Shown here in pieces: positions 4,581-8,425 of a DNA stretch of 8,425 nucleotides; the stretch's first letter is position 1, and each line of letters opens with the position of its first letter. Below the pieces are notes generated by a model. That model was given only the letters and a program-made list of their open reading frames with translations, searched no databases and was not told the DNA's origin. Made by a program: the position numbers and the translations under genes. The DNA comes from Chloroflexota bacterium (GTDB taxonomy: Bacteria > Chloroflexota > Limnocylindria > QHBO01), in assembly GCA_005879775.1 (NCBI GenBank), contig VBJX01000067.1:1-8425 (forward strand), given 5' to 3'.

Positions 4581-4590
4581 GGACGGCACC

Positions 4591-6462
4591 ATGAACGACC
4601 ACGAAATGTGGAGCGAGCTCGCGGCGCAGCTTCGGGTCGATTCGATCCGCTCCAGCTCGGCGGCTGGCTCCGGACACCCGACCTCCTCCATGTCGGCCGC
4701 CGACCTGCTGGCGGTCCTGATGGCGAAGTACCTGCACTACGACTTCGATGCGCCCGATGATCCCCGCAACGACCACCTGATCTTCAGCAAGGGGCACGCC
4801 TCGCCTCTGCTCTATGCGGTCTACAAGGCCGCCGGAGCGATCACCGACGCCGAGATGCTCACCTTCCGCAAGGCGGGAAGCCGCCTGGAAGGCCACCCGA
4901 CCCCGATCATCCCCTGGGTCGACGTCGCCACCGGATCGCTCGGCCAGGGACTGCCGATCTCGGTTGGCGTGGCGCTCGCCGGCAAGCAGCTCGATCGTCT
5001 GCCGTTTCGGACCTGGTGCCTGTGCGGCGACTCGGAGATGGCCGAGGGCTCGATCTGGGAGGCGTTCGAGGCCGCCGCCTTCCACGGCCTCGACCACCTG
5101 ACGGCGATCGTCGACGTCAACCGGCTGGGCCAGACCGGCGAGACGATGCACGGCTGGGACCTGGACTCGTACGCCGGCCGCGCCCGTGCGTACGGCTGGC
5201 ATGCCATCGAGATCGATGGGCACGACCTGGCGGCCGTTGACGCTGCCTTCACCGAGGCCACGGCCACGGCCGATCGGCCGACGGTCATCGTGGCCCGTAC
5301 CGAGAAGGGCCACGGGGTCGCGGCGGTCGCCAACAAGAACGGATTCCACGGCAAGCCGCTGGCCGATCCCGAGGCGGCCATCGCCGAGCTGGGAGGCGAG
5401 CGACACCTCACCATCACGGTCAACCCGCCCGAGGGTCAAGCGCAGCCGCAGCGTTTCGAGGTGAGCGGCAAGCTCGAGCTGCCCGCCTATGAGCCGGGCA
5501 GCAGCGAGGCGACCCGCAAGGCGTACGGCGACGCGCTGGTGGCGCTGGGCAGCGCCCGGGGTGACGTGGTGGCGCTCGACGGCGAGGTCGGCAACTCCAC
5601 TTACTCGGAGCTCTTCGCCAAGGCGCACCCGGAGCGCTTCGTGCAGGCCTATATCTCGGAGCAGCAGATGGTGGCCATGGCGATCGGCTTCCAGGTCCGC
5701 GGCTGGCGTCCGTTCGCGGCGACGTTCGCCGCCTTCCTGTCGCGCGCCTACGACTTCATCCGGATGGGAGCCATCAGCCGCGCGAACATCGTGCTGGCCG
5801 GCTCGCACGCGGGGGTCAGCATCGGCGAGGACGGACCGTCGCAGATGGCGCTCGAGGACCTGGCCATGTTCCGCGCGGTGCACGGCAGCACCGTCCTCTA
5901 CCCGTCGGACGCGAACCAGACCGCCGCCCTCCTGCCGCACATGGCGGAGCGCGAGGGGATCGTCTTCATGCGCACCACGCGCGAGAAGACCCCTGTCATC
6001 TATCCCCCCGGCGAGGAGTTCGAGATCGGCGGCAGCCGGGTCGTGCGCCAGACCGATGCCGACCAGGTGACCCTGGTCGGGGCGGGGATCACCCTCCACG
6101 AGGCGATGAAGGCGGCCGATGAGCTGGCCGCCGACGGGATCGCCGCGCGGGTGATCGACTGCTACAGCATCAAGCCGATTGACGCCACCACGCTGCGCAT
6201 CGCAGCCCGCGAGACCGGGGCGATCCTGACCGTCGAGGACCACTGGCCGGAGGGAGGCCTGGGCGACGCGGTGATGGACGCCTTCGCCGGCGACGACGAG
6301 CGGCCGCCGATCGTGAAGCTCGCCGTGCGCCACATGCCCGGATCGGCCACGCCCAGCGAACAGCTCGCCCTGGCCGGCATCGATGCCGGCCATATCGCCG
6401 CCGCCGCCCGTGAGCTGGCGACACGTCGCTCGATTCCGCACCTTGAGGAGAGCAGGCCATGA
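4591..6462 (+). CDS. tkt: Transketolase
   Basis: Thiamine-diphosphate enzyme of the non-oxidative pentose phosphate pathway, moving two-carbon ketol units between sugar phosphates (xylulose-5-P, ribose-5-P, erythrose-4-P). The single 623-residue chain has all three domains. The N-terminal cofactor domain carries SGHP (His29), FSKGHASP (Lys67, His69) and the ThDP/metal motif GDSE at 146-149 with Asn177 (VDVNRLGQTG). The central domain has YISEQQM with the catalytic Glu357, TFAAFLSRAYDFIRM, GSHAG (His406) and GEDGPSQMALEDLAMFR (412-428). The C-terminal domain carries VTLVGAGITLHEA and TVEDHWPEGGLG. The motifs and length resemble, from memory, the short animal-type transketolase more than the ~660-residue E. 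coli TktA. GDS replaces the usual GDG. ATG 4591 is preferred; GTG 4567 and ATG 4579 are in frame but overlap the promoter. Its stop overlaps tal (ATGA). Confidence 0.93.
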   Translation: MNDHEMWSELAAQLRVDSIRSSSAAGSGHPTSSMSAADLLAVLMAKYLHYDFDAPDDPRNDHLIFSKGHASPLLYAVYKAAGAITDAEMLTFRKAGSRLEGHPTPIIPWVDVATGSLGQGLPISVGVALAGKQLDRLPFRTWCLCGDSEMAEGSIWEAFEAAAFHGLDHLTAIVDVNRLGQTGETMHGWDLDSYAGRARAYGWHAIEIDGHDLAAVDAAFTEATATADRPTVIVARTEKGHGVAAVANKNGFHGKPLADPEAAIAELGGERHLTITVNPPEGQAQPQRFEVSGKLELPAYEPGSSEATRKAYGDALVALGSARGDVVALDGEVGNSTYSELFAKAHPERFVQAYISEQQMVAMAIGFQVRGWRPFAATFAAFLSRAYDFIRMGAISRANIVLAGSHAGVSIGEDGPSQMALEDLAMFRAVHGSTVLYPSDANQTAALLPHMAEREGIVFMRTTREKTPVIYPPGEEFEIGGSRVVRQTDADQVTLVGAGITLHEAMKAADELAADGIAARVIDCYSIKPIDATTLRIAARETGAILTVEDHWPEGGLGDAVMDAFAGDDERPPIVKLAVRHMPGSATPSEQLALAGIDAGHIAAAARELATRRSIPHLEESRP

Positions 6463-7562
6463 ACGCGCTGCAGCGGCTCCACGCAGAGCAGGACCAGAGC
6501 CCGTGGATCGACTTCATCGACCGGCAGCTGATCGACAGCGGCAGCCTGGCCGAGCAGGTGAGCCAGGGGATCCGCGGGCTCACCAGCAACCCGACCATCT
6601 TCGCCAAGGCGGTGGCCAGCGGCCAGTACGACGAGCTGGTCCAGCAGGGGATCGACGCGGGCCACGACAGCCGCAAGATCTTCGAGGAGATCGCAATCTC
6701 GGACGTCGGCGACGCATCCGACGTGCTGCGAGGCGTGCATGACGAGGCGGACGGAGCCGATGGCTTCGCCTCGATCGAGGTCGAGCCCGACCTGGCCGAC
6801 GACACCCAGGCCAGCCTGGAGCGGGCCCGTCACCTGTCGGGCCGATTGGCGCGCCCCAATGTGTTCGTCAAGATCCCGGCGACCCCGGCGGGGATCCCGG
6901 CCATCGAGGCGGCCATCAGCGAGGGGATCAACATCAACGTCACGCTCATGTTCAGCGTGGACGTCTATCGGGACGTGGCGCGCGCCTACATGGCCGGCCT
7001 GCGCCGACGGCAGGCGATCGGCGAAGACATCGGGAAGGTCGCATCGGTCGCTTCGTTCTTCGTGAGCCGGGTCGACACCAAGGCCGACAAGATGCTCGAG
7101 GAGATCGGGACCGATGCCGCGCTCGCGCTGCGCGGCCGGGCGGCGATCGCCAACGCCAAGCATGCCTACGAGGCGTACACAGAACTCTTCCACGGCGACG
7201 AGTTCGCCGACCTGCGCAAGGCCGGGGCCCGCGTGCAGCGCTGCCTGTGGGCCAGCACCTCGACCAAGAACCCCGATTACCGCGACGTCCTCTACGTGGA
7301 GGAGCTGATCGGGCCCGAGACGGTCGACACCCTGCCGCCGGACACGATCAAGGCCTTCCTCGACCACGGGCAGATCGAGCGGACGCTCGACGCGGACATC
7401 GACCAGGCGCACGCGACGCTCGATTCGCTCGAGGAGGTCGGGGTCAGCATGACGCAGGTGACCGATGAGCTCATCACCGAAGGCGTGGCGGCGTTTGGTC
7501 GCTCCTACGACGAGCTGATCGCCGCCATCGACGAGAAGCGGCACGCCCTCATGACCGCGTGA
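6459..7562 (+). CDS. tal: Transaldolase
   Basis: Cytoplasmic Schiff-base aldolase that transfers a dihydroxyacetone unit from sedoheptulose-7-P to glyceraldehyde-3-P, the partner step of transketolase. The 367-residue length and motifs fit the longer actinobacterial/cyanobacterial-type Tal. QSPWIDFIDR at 13-22 and RGLTSNPTIFAKA at 39-51 form the start of the barrel. SIEVEP is at 105-110, and RPNVFVKIPAT at 132-142 carries the Schiff-base Lys138. GININVTLMFSVDVY, ASFFVSRVDTKADKML and QRCLWASTSTKNPDY follow in the expected order. The end (VSMTQVTDELITEGVAAFGRSYDELIAAI) is complete. GAGGAG lies 8 nt before ATG 6459, which overlaps the tkt stop. The stop overlaps GTG 7559 of pgi. In many related bacteria tal and pgi are fused; here they are separate but directly overlapping. 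Confidence 0.94.
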   Translation: MNALQRLHAEQDQSPWIDFIDRQLIDSGSLAEQVSQGIRGLTSNPTIFAKAVASGQYDELVQQGIDAGHDSRKIFEEIAISDVGDASDVLRGVHDEADGADGFASIEVEPDLADDTQASLERARHLSGRLARPNVFVKIPATPAGIPAIEAAISEGININVTLMFSVDVYRDVARAYMAGLRRRQAIGEDIGKVASVASFFVSRVDTKADKMLEEIGTDAALALRGRAAIANAKHAYEAYTELFHGDEFADLRKAGARVQRCLWASTSTKNPDYRDVLYVEELIGPETVDTLPPDTIKAFLDHGQIERTLDADIDQAHATLDSLEEVGVSMTQVTDELITEGVAAFGRSYDELIAAIDEKRHALMTA

Positions 7563-8425
7563 GCAGGCAGATCAGCCTGCCCGCAGCGCTCGAAGCGGCC
7601 TCGACTGCTCGCTTCGAGGCCTGGACACGAGAGCTGGTCGCGGAGCGGCTGTGGGCGCGCGACGGGAGCCTGTGGGCGGCGTCGGGCAAGGCGCCCGATG
7701 AGCTGGCCCGATGGCTCGGCTGGCTCGATCTTCCGACGTCCATGGGCGACCAGGTCCCCGAGCTCGAACGGCTGGCGCGCGAGGTGCGCGCCGACGGCTA
7801 CACCCGCGCCGCGGTGCTCGGAATGGGTGGCTCGTCCCTCGCGCCGGAGCTCTTCAGCCGCCTCTTCGGCGCCGCGATGGGGGGCTCGGCCGCCGCTGAC
7901 GGGCTCGAGCTGCGGATCCTGGACTCGACTCATCCCGACAGCAAGTCGGGAACAACCACCGAGCCGAACGCCTTCCACGCGGCCATGGCCGCGCATGCCC
8001 CCGCGCTCGACTTCGTGGCCATCACCGATGCGGGGACGGTGCTCGCCGACCTGGCCCGCGCCCAGGGGTTCCGTGCGATCGTGGAGGGGGTGCCAGGGGT
8101 GGGCGGCCGCTACAGCGCGCTCTCGGTCTTCGGGCTGCTGCCCGCCGCTCTGCACGGCGTCGACCTGCGGGCGCTCCTCGGCCACGCGGCTTCCATGGCC
8201 GAGCGCTGCCAGCGGCCCGCGGCCGAGAACCCGGGGCTCCGCTTTGGCGCGGTCCTGGGCGAGGCTGCGCTCGCGGGACGCGACAAGCTCACCATCCTGA
8301 CCACCCCCCGCCTGGCCAGCTTTGGCGACTGGGCCGAACAGCTCGTTGCCGAGAGCACCGGCAAGGCCGGGCGCGGGATCGTGCCGGTCGTGGGCGAGCC
8401 GATCGTTGAGCCGCAGCGCTACGCC
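7559..8425 (+). CDS. pgi: Glucose-6-phosphate isomerase, partial, with apparent internal deletion
   Basis: Interconverts glucose-6-P and fructose-6-P, closing the pentose phosphate cycle. The frame from GTG 7559 (GTGA overlap with tal) is open for 289 codons to the window edge. It contains AVLGMGGSSLAPELF (86-99), LELRILDSTHPD (116-127), SKSGTTTEPNAF (128-139, phosphate-binding loop), FVAITDAGT (152-160), VGGRYSALSVFGL (181-193) with the substrate-contacting Gly-Gly-Arg, AAENPGLRFG (221-230), and SFGDWAEQLVAESTGKAGRGI (254-274), where Glu265 is probably catalytic. It resembles the isomerase half of fused transaldolase/glucose-6-P isomerases. Odd: LDSTHPD is joined directly to SKSGTTTE at 7939/7940. 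The family normally has roughly 20-25 residues there (a helix plus the strand ending ...TLFxVSSKSG). The frame is kept. The C-terminus lies beyond the window. Confidence 0.87.
   Translation, partial: MSRQISLPAALEAASTARFEAWTRELVAERLWARDGSLWAASGKAPDELARWLGWLDLPTSMGDQVPELERLAREVRADGYTRAAVLGMGGSSLAPELFSRLFGAAMGGSAAADGLELRILDSTHPDSKSGTTTEPNAFHAAMAAHAPALDFVAITDAGTVLADLARAQGFRAIVEGVPGVGGRYSALSVFGLLPAALHGVDLRALLGHAASMAERCQRPAAENPGLRFGAVLGEAALAGRDKLTILTTPRLASFGDWAEQLVAESTGKAGRGIVPVVGEPIVEPQRYA

Noticed and set aside
4344..4760. 138-codon plus-strand frame through the palindrome region into tkt
   Set aside because: No ribosome site and no conserved-looking motif, and it overlaps tkt out of frame. The palindromes explain the sequence better as non-coding.
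4234..6441. 735-codon open frame antisense to transketolase
   Set aside because: It is the mirror of high-GC codon bias in tkt: low-complexity Arg/Gly/His/Asp sequence, no recognisable domain, and the plus strand carries an unmistakable enzyme.
6162..7544. 460-codon open frame antisense to transaldolase
   Set aside because: Shadow frame of tkt/tal without protein-like features.

Overview
The window is GC-rich (clearly above 60% by eye) and densely coded. The best guess for the organism is an uncultured Chloroflexota lineage, perhaps Limnocylindria-like, with a high-GC actinobacterial relative as the alternative. This rests on the double zinc-ribbon protein at 3902-4270 (a family I associate with Chloroflexota), the tkt-tal-pgi order, frequent GTG starts, 4-nt gene overlaps and several promoters that look leaderless. 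It is inference, not a database match.

Layout. (1) 22-685, minus strand: a four-helix-bundle (DinB/ClbS-like) gene with a C-terminal helical-repeat part, broken by a frameshift near 351-367. (2) 746-2870, plus strand: a MarR-type repressor overlapping by 4 nt a 14-helix (DHA2/EmrB-type) drug exporter, a classic repressor-pump pair. The exporter is frameshifted near 2488-2491. The marR promoter contains a 25-bp imperfect palindrome over the start codon. (3) 2891-3475: a complete nicotinamidase-like hydrolase (NAD salvage). (4) 3485-3679, minus strand: a two-helix small membrane protein. (5) 3719-4332: a promoter, a structured ~150-nt leader, a small double zinc-ribbon protein and two tandem intrinsic terminators. 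(6) 4333-4590: a non-coding stretch with three copies of a TTTGC-N7-GCAAA palindrome and other short inverted repeats. (7) 4591-8425 (runs off the end): transketolase, transaldolase and glucose-6-phosphate isomerase, each overlapping the next by 4 nt. This is a pentose-phosphate operon that interconverts sugar phosphates and feeds glucose-6-phosphate back to the cycle.

The isomerase reading frame is intact but seems to lack about 20-25 residues just before its SKSGTTTE loop. With the two frameshifts, that makes three lesions in 8.4 kb, so assembly error or strain mixing should be considered before biology. I see no CRISPR array, tRNA, rRNA, insertion sequence or defence system. The most unusual non-coding signals are the palindrome cluster upstream of tkt and the structured leader of the zinc-ribbon gene. 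Neither amounts to a demonstrated new system.
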